Shown here piece by piece: positions 9,440 to 22,155 of a DNA stretch of 64,000 nucleotides (its first letter is position 1; every line of letters begins with the position of its first letter). Both the position numbers and the translations under genes were made by a program. The DNA is taken from NCBI GenBank assembly GCA_948470475.1, contig OX419341.1, forward strand, positions 12,831,306-12,895,305, given 5' to 3'. The notes under the pieces were generated by a model that was not told the origin of the DNA, did no database searches, and saw only the letters and a list, made by a program, of their open reading frames with translations. The stretch comes from Galaxea fascicularis. Taxonomy: Eukaryota; Cnidaria; Anthozoa; Scleractinia; Euphylliidae.

Positions 9440-11393
9440 TTGTGACACGCAGATGAATAACCACCCGAAGCCACAGGTCACCCAGACTTAGGGTAGGCTC
9501 CTGGGTGATTTATTGTTCTCTTAGGATTACCCTCCCTCAGGAAGCAAAAGAAAGGCAATATTTTTCGTAGGGGTACGTTGATTCCTTGCTATCTATAAAC
9601 CATTTAAATCGGAACTGCGGGTCATCTGCGTTCAAACGAATAAATAGATAAATAAATGAATAAATGAAATAAAGTAAAATAAAACTAGATATGTCATTTC
9701 TCCTCGTTTGTGGTTTCAAACTAGGATTTATTGTATTTTAAAAAAGGATAACATTGGGTTAAAGATGAGGTGATCTTCATCAATAAGTTTTGTAAAATGT
9801 AGCACTCCCCCACCCCCCACCACCACCACTACTGCCAACGCTCCTAACAACCCACCCCACGCGCACAATCGAATTCGCGAATAAATAAATTATTATTTGG
9901 ATTTTAGCAATGAAAAAAGAACGCACTTAAACTATCACTATCTTAATTCCTGCTGCTGTTGTTGGTGTTGCCTTGAGTATGTACTCGTTCAATCAAGCAT
10001 TTTCGCATTTCCACCCTCCTCAACCCCGCTAAAATGTCCATGACATTGCATTGCGTGACAAACAAACGGCTGATGTAATATTTTCGTGCCCTACAAACCA
10101 AGCAATACTTAGCAAGCCGTCGAAGAAGATGCAGTCGTGATGTTGATCAAAGATTGGTTTTCGACCATGGAATAACTTTGGCAGTTAACGGTGTTTGGGC
10201 GGTGTACATCGGACGTTACAAACCGAACTCATACTTATGCGACGAACAACCAGAGAATCGTGCTTAAATGTCGATTAAATGGCCTATGGACCTGTCTTTT
10301 ACAACATGTTATGAGGTTAGAACATTTAGAAATGTTTTTGTATGTGTTTATTTTTTGACCTTATATCCGTTAAGACATGGGCACGGACTAAAATTAAAGT
10401 CTGACAACTTCAAAGTTTACCGCCGAAGGTCAAATATTTGCATTTTTTTACGTACTTTGAAACGTTCTCGCGTCGCTCTTAATCATTTGCCCAAAGAAAT
10501 TTTCACCTGAATCTCTTGACCATCCTTCTAACATTCTACAACCAGAAGCTTAATCGATTTGAAGGTTTCGCACATGGTGAAAATTAATTTTATTCATGAT
10601 TAGTTTTACTGCATTGAATTTTATGCCTTCGAAATTAAATTATTTCGTATGCAAAGATCAACGCAATATTCCGTAAAATCATTCCAACAGATATTTTGCG
10701 CGCGAGGCTCTCAAACCTGAGTAATAATTAAGCGCCTCAAATGACGATTTTAAAGGAATTTCGTTATTTACATATTTCTTTGAAATGAAAAGATATTTCA
10801 CCGAAAAAACTATACAGTGATTTTAGTTATACCCAAGCCTATCGAACATTAAAATATGGAAGAAATCGAATTTTCCGCCCTTGCCGCGAAATTTGGAATT
10901 TGTCTGATTTTTACAGACAGGCGCTCTTAATGGGCGATTCCAGAAAATATCCATACCACGGATAGTCTCCCTCGCAGCCGTTTTTACACTTAATTAGCAT
11001 TTTGTTTCACACTATATATTCAACTCTGTACTCCTCCAAGAACAGTTTTGCAAAACACTTCCTTTTAAATCATGTACATTAACAAACTTGAGCACTGACA
11101 ACAAGCCATACAAAATAATTAACTAACACATGCACAATTTAACACAATAGCACTCTGCTTTTCAAATGTGAATGTTTTACACCATAATCTCTATAGACTA
11201 CATACAAAAGTTAGTATATTAAGGTTGACAATTACACCACAAACTGTATTTAAACTGTGTGGTAATGTTATTGCTCAAAATGAAAATATATACATAATTA
11301 TTATTTGTATATATAGAGAGAGTGATGGGGAGACCTACACCCCACCCCTGCCCCTATTTTTAGCAATTCTAGACAGACAAATTGCAGACAAAT

Positions 11394-11774
11394 TTAAAGG
11401 AGTTACGTCACGCTATTTTAGCATATTTTTAAAGCTCAAAATATGTCTTGCGGTCAATTGAGATCCAAAAATAATGGTCTAGTTTTGTTATTTAAGACTG
11501 TTATGACACTAAAACTGTTTCATGTCGTCTGATGCTACCAATGCGGCAAGGATGGAAATGGATTGAAACTTGAAAAGGTTGGGCCAACTTTTTCAAGTTT
11601 TGATGCTATCTCGACAAAAAACAACAAAAACCTTATTATGGGTTGCTCTCTTTGATAAAATTAATTTGATATCCACCTCATAGTTTATCAGGAACATTGT
11701 TTGTATAAATAAGTAACGGTTTTTGGAAAGAATTGATCCAAAACCACAAAATCGTCGTGACATAGCTCCTTTAA
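11394..11774. mobile_element. TTAA-bounded MITE-like element, unit 2
   Basis: Same element at the equivalent place. Its presence at one fixed site in every unit shows it inserted before the array was amplified. Confidence 0.5.
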
Positions 11775-12717
11775 GACTGGGTGACCTATAAAATTTGACT
11801 TAAATTTGGCATCAAACCTGCTTTTTCAACGACCATTCACCACCTGTAAAAAAGCTGTCTTGGAGTTGGCATTGCTGTATTTCAGTGTTAAAACTTCATA
11901 CCTATTCATATGTTTCTACACAGTTAAGTTTATCTAGCCCTCAATCTTCACCCTTACTTAAAACTAAACTTAGCTGCTGGAAAACTAGTCCATCAGAGAA
12001 ATATTTACACATAACATAATGTTGACAATAAATCAAGAGTTTGTTTGCTTATTAGTGTTTAAACTTATTATATTTCTTACAAAATCTATTTGATCATTTT
12101 AACCCTTTTCTAACGCTGGACTAATTACTTGTGAAAAGCATAGCCTCTCAAAAATAATTTACACAGTATAAAATTCAAGAAAAGTTTGAGAAAATGAAAT
12201 TTCATCTTCCTATTCTTCCTACAGTTGCAAAACATAGATTGACAGCTCCACACAGTGATCTAATACAACACAAGATCGTTTTCAAGGTTTTCTTCAGTTG
12301 TTATGTAGGGCTAACAAGAAAAATAAACATTGACAAACCACTTCAAATGGTTTGGGAAGAAAATCTTTTTTTGGCTAAGGTCACATACAACAGAGTTGGT
12401 CATGAATCATGCAAGTAAAGAACTAAACAGCAGAAAAGTTAGAATATATGTTAATACACAGACCTAAAAGCATGAGCAGCATAAACGTATGATTGGTAAA
12501 TAATAAAAACACAAAAGTGATTCCTGTACTGCAAAAACATTACGCCAATGTTGTTGTTTTTTTTTTGCCAAAATTTTAAGCTTGTATTCAAGACTGTACA
12601 AATGTATAACACTGGTTACTTAATAAAAAAAACACTTTTGACCCCCCAAAAACCAAACGGGCAACTACATTTTATATATCACCGAAAAAAAATGTTGAGC
12701 TTTACTCCTAAATAGTT

Positions 12718-14349
12718 TTACAACCTGATTACTTTTCCATTTCTATCCCAATCTACAAAACTTAGAACAATGTGACCCGCCATACTCACTGTAATTGATA
12801 TCTCTCTTACTGTTGAGTAGAAAACTGTTTGATCGAGGGTCACTGTCCGTTGACACTCACCACCGTTAGTGTATATAGCCACACGCAGCTGGCTGAGTGT
12901 TTCTCTGTCAGTACCAGCGACCATGACGTGTTCACCTCCTGGGTGGCAGGCAACACAATAATACACAGCTTCTTTGGTCTTAACACTGAATTTGCTCAGT
13001 TGCTGACCATCCTCAGTGAACACGTGGATGCAGTCATCTACCAAGTCCAGTGCCAGTACCCGGCCATCAGGACCAGCAGTGATATCTGTTGCAGACTTCA
13101 ATATCCCGTCTCCAAAGCTACGAACATATCCTCCATCAGTCTCGTACACATGAATCTCTTCGTAACTTGCCACCAGCACTTTGTTCTTGCTGACCGTCAG
13201 TCTCCAGCTGCGTTTCACAAGAAACTTACACAACTGGTCAGCGGTACTGTTGAAAACCAGTACCTCACGACTCCTCCCGTCCCCAGTCTTCACCAGGTCA
13301 ACCAGTACATAAATGTTGCTGTCTTCATCAGTGGCGACATCCCAAATAGCATCTAACTTTTTCTCATCATCGTCAGTGTATGGACTAAACTTGACAATAA
13401 AATGTCCGCTGCTGTCAAACACCTTGACAGTTTTATCCCCGTCGCCTGCTACAATAATCTGTCCATCTACGTTTGTAGCGATACCCGAAGGGTACTTTAG
13501 CTTGTGTTCTTCTTTACCCTCCTGACCAAATGACCAGGGTGTAATACAGCAGTGCTCCATGCCAGCTTTGTGCAGTACTTTGGATACTCTTGAATCACGT
13601 ATTGGATCGACGCTCTGTCTTCCGTATTCAATGCAAGGCAAAAGGCAGCCCTCTCCTTCCCTGGCGAACATCAGTGTGACGTCGTAAACAACGCGATTAA
13701 CATGACAAACGGTTGCAATGAGTGCTCTTCGTTCTGCTTTACTAAACCGACTCCAGACGTCTTTCTTAAGCTCAGTAGAAAAATATTCCTTAACAGCTGA
13801 CAAGCTGTGTAGTTCTTCAATACACACTCTACACGCTGGTAACGCATCTTCAGGATTGTCCACTGTCTCCAGTATTGTTGCCATGACTCGATATTGCATG
13901 GCAAGAACGCGATCAGAAAGTTCCAAAGCTTCATTAGCGAAGGCCTCTGTTGCCTTTTCACGAGAGCGCTCAAACCTCTTTTTCGCGTTGACGAGCGCAC
14001 GAGAGGTTGATTCATCCAGGCCTGGGAGCTCTAATTTTATAATCCCCTGAGTAAGAGCAACTGCCTCGCTACTGCTCGCACTGCATTCGCGTGGGGCCAT
14101 CTTTACCTTCTCAAACACTTTATAGAACAATTCGATTCCTTCCTTGAAGAAACTGATGCTCGCCAACAAATCTTTTTTTGCTAATCCGTCCAACTTCGAC
14201 TTGATGTCGTCAATTTCACGCACGATCAACCCACGGACTCTCTGATCTGTTGGGTCGCCATCTTTTAGTTTCTCGGCTGCCGTGTCCCTTCCTTTATTCA
14301 CGAGTAAACCGATAGTGGCTTTAAATACGGCTGTTAATATAGAAGACAT
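12718..14349 (-). CDS. NHL-repeat beta-propeller protein, copy 2
   Basis: This encodes the same 543 residues as copy 1 with no amino-acid difference, and no nucleotide difference was noticed in the stretches compared by eye. The in-frame TGA lies at the equivalent place upstream. The gene sits about 3.28 kb into its unit, transcribed opposite to the unit numbering used here. The nearest upstream element is the diverged repeat at 14820-15039. Identity at silent sites too argues for very recent duplication or gene conversion rather than protein-level constraint alone. Confidence 0.9.
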   Translation of the reverse strand: MSSILTAVFKATIGLLVNKGRDTAAEKLKDGDPTDQRVRGLIVREIDDIKSKLDGLAKKDLLASISFFKEGIELFYKVFEKVKMAPRECSASSSEAVALTQGIIKLELPGLDESTSRALVNAKKRFERSREKATEAFANEALELSDRVLAMQYRVMATILETVDNPEDALPACRVCIEELHSLSAVKEYFSTELKKDVWSRFSKAERRALIATVCHVNRVVYDVTLMFAREGEGCLLPCIEYGRQSVDPIRDSRVSKVLHKAGMEHCCITPWSFGQEGKEEHKLKYPSGIATNVDGQIIVAGDGDKTVKVFDSSGHFIVKFSPYTDDDEKKLDAIWDVATDEDSNIYVLVDLVKTGDGRSREVLVFNSTADQLCKFLVKRSWRLTVSKNKVLVASYEEIHVYETDGGYVRSFGDGILKSATDITAGPDGRVLALDLVDDCIHVFTEDGQQLSKFSVKTKEAVYYCVACHPGGEHVMVAGTDRETLSQLRVAIYTNGGECQRTVTLDQTVFYSTVREISITVSMAGHIVLSFVDWDRNGKVIRL

Positions 14350-15468
14350 GACTATACTGACAGAGCCACAAACACTGTTGCTGTTTATGAAATGCGCGTT
14401 GTTTCAGCACTCAGGACAAAGCACTCAGGACAAAGTACACAGGAAATGAATTCCACAAACTGCTGCCCACAAATGACACTTTGAAACAAAAAACTTAGGG
14501 TTATGGTCCAGTGCCTCAGCCACAACAGTTAGAAATTACGTAACGATTGCGAAATATCTGCCCGGAAATCGAGTGTCACGCTCTGTCTGGTCCGATGAAT
14601 AAGCTTGTTTGTCTTTTGTTTAGTTTTGATCAAGGTGTGTTCGTGAGATAAGAGAACCATTGATTGTGGTTTTTAGTTGGTCAGAGTCTTCTGCACGGAA
14701 TCGGACTGAGAAATAAATTTCTGGAAGAAAACAGCGACAGTGTGGGCTCCTCACTTATTCCCCACAGTATTCTCGTTTCAAACAACGATTTCAGTGAAGA
14801 TAAAATCTTTAAGTCTCAAACGTAACAGCAGAAGTGGCTTGAAAGGTTGAATTGTAGTTCGTCTGGAACATGAAGACCATAAAAACATGGGTAACATTAA
14901 AACCATCTCAAGCTTGCTATTCTTGCTGCTAGCTGGCGTTTTTCTTTAAAGGACTAGATAACTAGCATTCTTCCTTTTAAAAGCAAAACAGGATGCCATA
15001 AGAACATTATTAAAAGTCCATCAGTGACCCAGCAAGTAAGAGTCTTGTGACCCGTAACGAGATTATTGCGTTCGAGCAATATCTTTTGCAAGTTCACCGT
15101 GCTGAAGTGAAAAAAGTGAAAAAGTGAAAAAAGGTAAATACTTCATCTGTCTGGGAACGAACGTTCGCCTGCCGTTATGAAGGCGCTGATTAGTGGGAGA
15201 GGACAGGTGGGGTTACAATTAGAACAGACACGACTGTCTTGGGATAAACTGAAAGAAACAAACACACGTTGCATCAGTTTCTTTTCAAACTAAACATAAA
15301 AGGACTTGTTTTCAGCCTGTTCTCAGACGGAAAATTTGAGTATTCCATCAATCATGTGATCGATTTAAAACCGGAATATTTGTTGCGTTTTTAGAACTTG
15401 ACTGAGCTTGTCTTGTTAACTTTTTTTAATTTTTTAAATGGAAACTAGTGAGCAGCACACAGCAACTG

Positions 15469-15542
15469 ATCTTGTTAACTTTGTTTATTATCCGACCGGT
15501 TTCGTCTGATCAAACAGACTTCATCAGGGATTCTAACAAGAT
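15469..15542 (-). ncRNA. Hammerhead-ribozyme-like motif, unit 2
   Basis: Core, stem II and both parts of stem I are unchanged from unit 1. Confidence 0.5.
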
Positions 15543-16024
15543 GTTTAAAGGGAACTGGTTTTATACATTAAGTTAGAGTACAAAAGCACGTTCCAGTAAG
15601 GGTGTGAACAACAAAACACCCACAAGAAATACGCACAGGATATAACGTAAATCCTGCGTAGAAAATGCGTAGAGTTTAATTTTGGGGCTCTTCTCTCTGT
15701 AATTTTGCAAGCGCTCCAGCTGGCGCTATATGCGAGTAACTCCAGCGCCGAGTTTCGCACAGTGAAAACTGAGAGAGCTTCTACGTCGAAATGACTCATC
15801 ACGACCAAGGATTCTTGGGAGCAAATTGGATTCCGTGGCGGAAAATGTGTGGTTATAGTTCAGTAACCCACAATAGGCCGAGAGGTGGGGCTCTCTTAGC
15901 CCACTCAATGTTTATTCAACGTAAGGAACTTTTTTGACAATGCGACGATAGCTTTGTTTTGACAGTTGTTGGAGGATTCGATAAATGCATGCATAAGAAG
16001 GTGAGAGAATTATCGGTTTTCACA

Positions 16025-16032
16025 TGACGTCA
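16025..16032. promoter_or_regulatory. CRE-like palindrome, unit 2
   Basis: Intact TGACGTCA, as in unit 1. Confidence 0.3.
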
Positions 16033-17275
16033 TCAAAATTAAAGAATAAGGAATTATCTCTCCTTTTGAGATGTTAGTTTACCTAGTAATTAGAACAGCT
16101 GAAGACTTATCTTTTCACAAATTTTCAGTTTGATTGGTTTTTTCGTCTTGTGATAAAGCAAGGTTGAATTTCTAAGCTTTTGCGTGACACGATATTAAAC
16201 TGGTGGCCGAGAATGCTGCCACGTAGGTTAAAAATAGTGACTTAGCCGCTGAGATTTCGCAAACTGAACAGTCCTTGAATGAGAATAAGTACTGATGTAG
16301 ATGTCTATGAGCCCTCAGAGGACGACTAAGAGTTTTTTATAGCAAAACTCGATGACATATGTTTTTGTTAGCTTCCGGCCGCCATATTTGTGCCCCTCAA
16401 CTGGGACACAAACATGGCGTCTCCATACAAAAGCCTTACAATTTAAGTAGAACATTTCTTCAAATATCTCCCGCACGAAAGATCGCACAGACCTGAATAT
16501 TTGCGAGACTGTTTTAATATTCATCTTCTTTTGTCTCTTTGATTCTTTACTTTATTTGTTAAATGGTTTTGATGGCGGTGTGACAGCGAAAACCGGCAAT
16601 TCAGATTTCCACGAAACCTTGGCTGTGTAACATCCTGTGATCTCTCCACCCACCCACTAACCCCTGATATAATCGTAAGCAGCCGTGATTATTTCAATTT
16701 CTTTGCAGAATTAAAGGAGCACTTGAAGTCAAATAAATGACACGTCAGAGACTCCCTAATGCACCAACACGTAACAACAGAAGTGTCTTTAAAAGATTGA
16801 ATTGTAGCCCGTTTGGAACATGAAGACCATAAAAACATGGGTAACATTTTAAAAAACCATCTCAAGCTTTCTATTCTTGCTGCTAGCTGGCGTTTTTCTT
16901 TAAAGGACTGGATAACTAGCTTTCTCCTTTTTAAAAGCAAAACAGAATGCCACAAGAACATTATTAAAAGTCCATTAGTGACCCAACAAGTCGTAGTTAC
17001 TAAAACATGGAACGACCTAAAACCACCTACAACCACCTCAAAAAATTCAACAATCACCTACAACCATCTACAACCACTCGCAAACAATCTACAACCATCT
17101 AAGACAAGGTATAAATGTCTGAAATAAGGCGAGACGACAACCTGTCACGTACATAAAATACGAGAATCGAACAAAACACCGACTTCCCCCCAAAATCTTA
17201 CTCTCCCTGGTCCCTTGTATCATCAACTATTGGCTTAAGTCACGAAATTAAATACGAGATCATGCGAAGTATATT

Positions 17276-18255
17276 GGGCAATTCCAGAAAATATCCATAC
17301 CCAACCAGGGACGGCTTCCATGTTTTAACCCCCCCCTTGCCTTCGGAAATTCCAGAATGCGTTACCCCCCCATGCCCTCAGAATTCCATAATCGTGAACC
17401 CCCCCTACCCTTCGGAATTTCCGGGGGTTTTTTGGAAGTACATTTTCGACTTGGCAACGTTTAGATGAACAAACGAACATGAATTTATGCCTCCCCAAGG
17501 CTGTGATCTAGCGGCGCCAGGCGAAAAGCTTTACTCTTCAGCGACAAGAAAAACCTACCGCGTGTGGCCAGGCTGTGCAACCTTTTTTTTAAGTCTTAAT
17601 TTGGCTTTGTTTTCTTGTGTTGTTTTGACGTTCACAAAGCGAAATAGCTCGAAAGACTGTTAAAATCTTTTGGTCGATTGCCGTCCGGCAGTCCGAATGT
17701 AAAATTATCTGACAGGCGTTCCTTGGAAGCGAGGGACAGCTGCGAGTTTTTTTGCCGTGTTTATCGCGCGGGAGACGAGAGTATCAAGAAATTGCATGCG
17801 GTAAATAAGGTACATTTTCAGACTTGATTCACTTGACAAGAAATTCATCAAGGTAAATGTGAAACCCACGTTTTACTGTTCACTTCTACGTGTCTGATCA
17901 ATCGATCCTTGTCTTCTGCTTCCGCGATCATACGTTCGTGGTTTATTTACGAACTGCAAAAGTCGAGAACAATAGCGTTTTCAAGGAACTCACTCTACTC
18001 TTTCTGCTCTAGAAATCCCACCTGTGAAACCCCCCCATGCCTTCGGATTTCCCATTGTTAATACCCCCCCATTCCTTCAGAATTCCAGTTCAAAGAACCC
18101 CCCCTCCCCTTCGGAAATCCTAAAAGCCGTCCGTGGTATAGTCTCCTTCGCAGCCGTTTTTAAGCTCGTCACGCAACGCTCCTCCCCACTAGTGGCTGCG
18201 AAGGAGACTATACCACGGACGGCTTTTAGGATTTCCGAAGGGGAGGGGGGGTTCT
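17276..18255. repeat. Composite coral interspersed repeat, unit 2
   Basis: Same layout; one C fewer in the middle run of the right block (7 C), shared with unit 4. Confidence 0.65.
18094..18255. mobile_element. Foldback element, unit 2
   Basis: Same exact 62-bp arms and 38-base loop. Confidence 0.75.
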
Positions 18256-20831
18256 GTTCATATAGACGTAACTAATGGGAGGAGTAGAATCAGCTCCTGT
18301 TAACTAATGAATACAGTCTGAAATGTGAAAGAGTACTCTGTTTCCAACATGACTGGTGACACTTTAGGCACTGGTAAAACGTTACTATTTATGGACCGGG
18401 GAATGAGTGGGGTGGGGGACGCGCGTGGGAGGAGATTGGTGTAAAACCAGCCCGTACCTTTCTTTTCTTGCCTAACTCATAAACCAATCATCATGCCACA
18501 TACTGGAAACAATTGGTTTCAGCATCAATTTTTTTTACGCACTCCTGTCCATTTATCTAATTTTGAAAACAAATAAGCACCCTATCTCCTCCCTCCCTCC
18601 CCTGATAGCCCCCCTTCCCCCATAATCTCTTTCAGTTGATAAATAATAACCGATGTTTCTGTTTAAAAAAATTATTTCCCTGATGGGGCCTCTGACAGGA
18701 GGGGTGCTCTCGAGAAGGATGATGTTGTGGCCCACGCGCAGCACGTAACACCATCATTTCCTTCCGGTAGCATCCAGACATGTAATGGCTTAAATAAGAA
18801 CTTTAAATTAGTTGTTGTTTAATTTAATAATCATGAATTTGTTGGTATCCAAAAAACTGCACCCCCAAAAAAGTACTTTGTGACACGCAGATGAATAACC
18901 ACCCGAAGCCACAGGTCACCCAGACTTAGGGTAGGCTCCTGGGTGATTTATTGTTCTCTTAGGATTACCCTCCCTCAGGAAGCAAAAGAAAGGCAATATT
19001 TTTCGTAGGGGTACGTTGATTCCTTGCTATCTATAAACCATTTAAATCGGAACTGCGGGTCATCTGCGTTCAAACGAATAAATAGATAAATAAATGAATA
19101 AATGAAATAAAGTAAAATAAAACTAGATATGTCATTTCTCCTCGTTTGTGGTTTCAAACTAGGATTTATTGTATTTTAAAAAAGGATAACATTGGGTTAA
19201 AGATGAGGTGATCTTCATCAATAAGTTTTGTAAAATGTAGCACTCCCCCACCCCCCACCACCACCACTACTGCCAACGCTCCTAACAACCCACCCCACGC
19301 GCACAATCGAATTCGCGAATAAATAAATTATTATTTGGATTTTAGCAATGAAAAAAGAACGCACTTAAACTATCACTATCTTAATTCCTGCTGCTGTTGT
19401 TGGTGTTGCCTTGAGTATGTACTCGTTCAATCAAGCATTTTCGCATTTCCACCCTCCTCAACCCCGCTAAAATGTCCATGACATTGCATTGCGTGACAAA
19501 CAAACGGCTGATGTAATATTTTCGTGCCCTACAAACCAAGCAATACTTAGCAAGCCGTCGAAGAAGATGCAGTCGTGATGTTGATCAAAGATTGGTTTTC
19601 GACCATGGAATAACTTTGGCAGTTAACGGTGTTTGGGCGGTGTACATCGGACGTTACAAACCGAACTCATACTTATGCGACGAACAACCAGAGAATCGTG
19701 CTTAAATGTCGATTAAATGGCCTATGGACCTGTCTTTTACAACATGTTATGAGGTTAGAACATTTAGAAATGTTTTTGTATGTGTTTATTTTTTGACCTT
19801 ATATCCGTTAAGACATGGGCACGGACTAAAATTAAAGTCTGACAACTTCAAAGTTTACCGCCGAAGGTCAAATATTTGCATTTTTTTACGTACTTTGAAA
19901 CGTTCTCGCGTCGCTCTTAATCATTTGCCCAAAGAAATTTTCACCTGAATCTCTTGACCATCCTTCTAACATTCTACAACCAGAAGCTTAATCGATTTGA
20001 AGGTTTCGCACATGGTGAAAATTAATTTTATTCATGATTAGTTTTACTGCATTGAATTTTATGCCTTCGAAATTAAATTATTTCGTATGCAAAGATCAAC
20101 GCAATATTCCGTAAAATCATTCCAACAGATATTTTGCGCGCGAGGCTCTCAAACCTGAGTAATAATTAAGCGCCTCAAATGACGATTTTAAAGGAATTTC
20201 GTTATTTACATATTTCTTTGAAATGAAAAGATATTTCACCGAAAAAACTATACAGTGATTTTAGTTATACCCAAGCCTATCGAACATTAAAATATGGAAG
20301 AAATCGAATTTTCCGCCCTTGCCGCGAAATTTGGAATTTGTCTGATTTTTACAGACAGGCGCTCTTAATGGGCGATTCCAGAAAATATCCATACCACGGA
20401 TAGTCTCCCTCGCAGCCGTTTTTACACTTAATTAGCATTTTGTTTCACACTATATATTCAACTCTGTACTCCTCCAAGAACAGTTTTGCAAAACACTTCC
20501 TTTTAAATCATGTACATTAACAAACTTGAGCACTGACAACAAGCCATACAAAATAATTAACTAACACATGCACAATTTAACACAATAGCACTCTGCTTTT
20601 CAAATGTGAATGTTTTACACCATAATCTCTATAGACTACATACAAAAGTTAGTATATTAAGGTTGACAATTACACCACAAACTGTATTTAAACTGTGTGG
20701 TAATGTTATTGCTCAAAATGAAAATATATACATAATTATTATTTGTATATATAGAGAGAGTGATGGGGAGACCTACACCCCACCCCTGCCCCTATTTTTA
20801 GCAATTCTAGACAGACAAATTGCAGACAAAT

Positions 20832-21212
20832 TTAAAGGAGTTACGTCACGCTATTTTAGCATATTTTTAAAGCTCAAAATATGTCTTGCGGTCAATTGAG
20901 ATCCAAAAATAATGGTCTAGTTTTGTTATTTAAGACTGTTATGACACTAAAACTGTTTCATGTCGTCTGATGCTACCAATGCGGCAAGGATGGAAATGGA
21001 TTGAAACTTGAAAAGGTTGGGCCAACTTTTTCAAGTTTTGATGCTATCTCGACAAAAAACAACAAAAACCTTATTATGGGTTGCTCTCTTTGATAAAATT
21101 AATTTGATATCCACCTCATAGTTTATCAGGAACATTGTTTGTATAAATAAGTAACGGTTTTTGGAAAGAATTGATCCAAAACCACAAAATCGTCGTGACA
21201 TAGCTCCTTTAA
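20832..21212. mobile_element. TTAA-bounded MITE-like element, unit 3
   Basis: Same element and same ends; no copy-specific difference noticed. Confidence 0.5.
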
Positions 21213-22155
21213 GACTGGGTGACCTATAAAATTTGACTTAAATTTGGCATCAAACCTGCTTTTTCAACGACCATTCACCACCTGTAAAAAAGCTGTCTTG
21301 GAGTTGGCATTGCTGTATTTCAGTGTTAAAACTTCATACCTATTCATATGTTTCTACACAGTTAAGTTTATCTAGCCCTCAATCTTCACCCTTACTTAAA
21401 ACTAAACTTAGCTGCTGGAAAACTAGTCCATCAGAGAAATATTTACACATAACATAATGTTGACAATAAATCAAGAGTTTGTTTGCTTATTAGTGTTTAA
21501 ACTTATTATATTTCTTACAAAATCTATTTGATCATTTTAACCCTTTTCTAACGCTGGACTAATTACTTGTGAAAAGCATAGCCTCTCAAAAATAATTTAC
21601 ACAGTATAAAATTCAAGAAAAGTTTGAGAAAATGAAATTTCATCTTCCTATTCTTCCTACAGTTGCAAAACATAGATTGACAGCTCCACACAGTGATCTA
21701 ATACAACACAAGATCGTTTTCAAGGTTTTCTTCAGTTGTTATGTAGGGCTAACAAGAAAAATAAACATTGACAAACCACTTCAAATGGTTTGGGAAGAAA
21801 ATCTTTTTTTGGCTAAGGTCACATACAACAGAGTTGGTCATGAATCATGCAAGTAAAGAACTAAACAGCAGAAAAGTTAGAATATATGTTAATACACAGA
21901 CCTAAAAGCATGAGCAGCATAAACGTATGATTGGTAAATAATAAAAACACAAAAGTGATTCCTGTACTGCAAAAACATTACGCCAATGTTGTTGTTTTTT
22001 TTTTGCCAAAATTTTAAGCTTGTATTCAAGACTGTACAAATGTATAACACTGGTTACTTAATAAAAAAAACACTTTTGACCCCCCAAAAACCAAACGGGC
22101 AACTACATTTTATATATCACCGAAAAAAAATGTTGAGCTTTACTCCTAAATAGTT

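Larger units (their letters stand above)
9440..18877. repeat. Array unit 2
   Basis: Unit 2 shares with unit 4 a 7-C run near 18064-18070 and an A near the unit end (about 18827), where units 1 and 3 have 8 C and G. Its CRE-like site is intact. No private substitution was noticed. Confidence 0.95.
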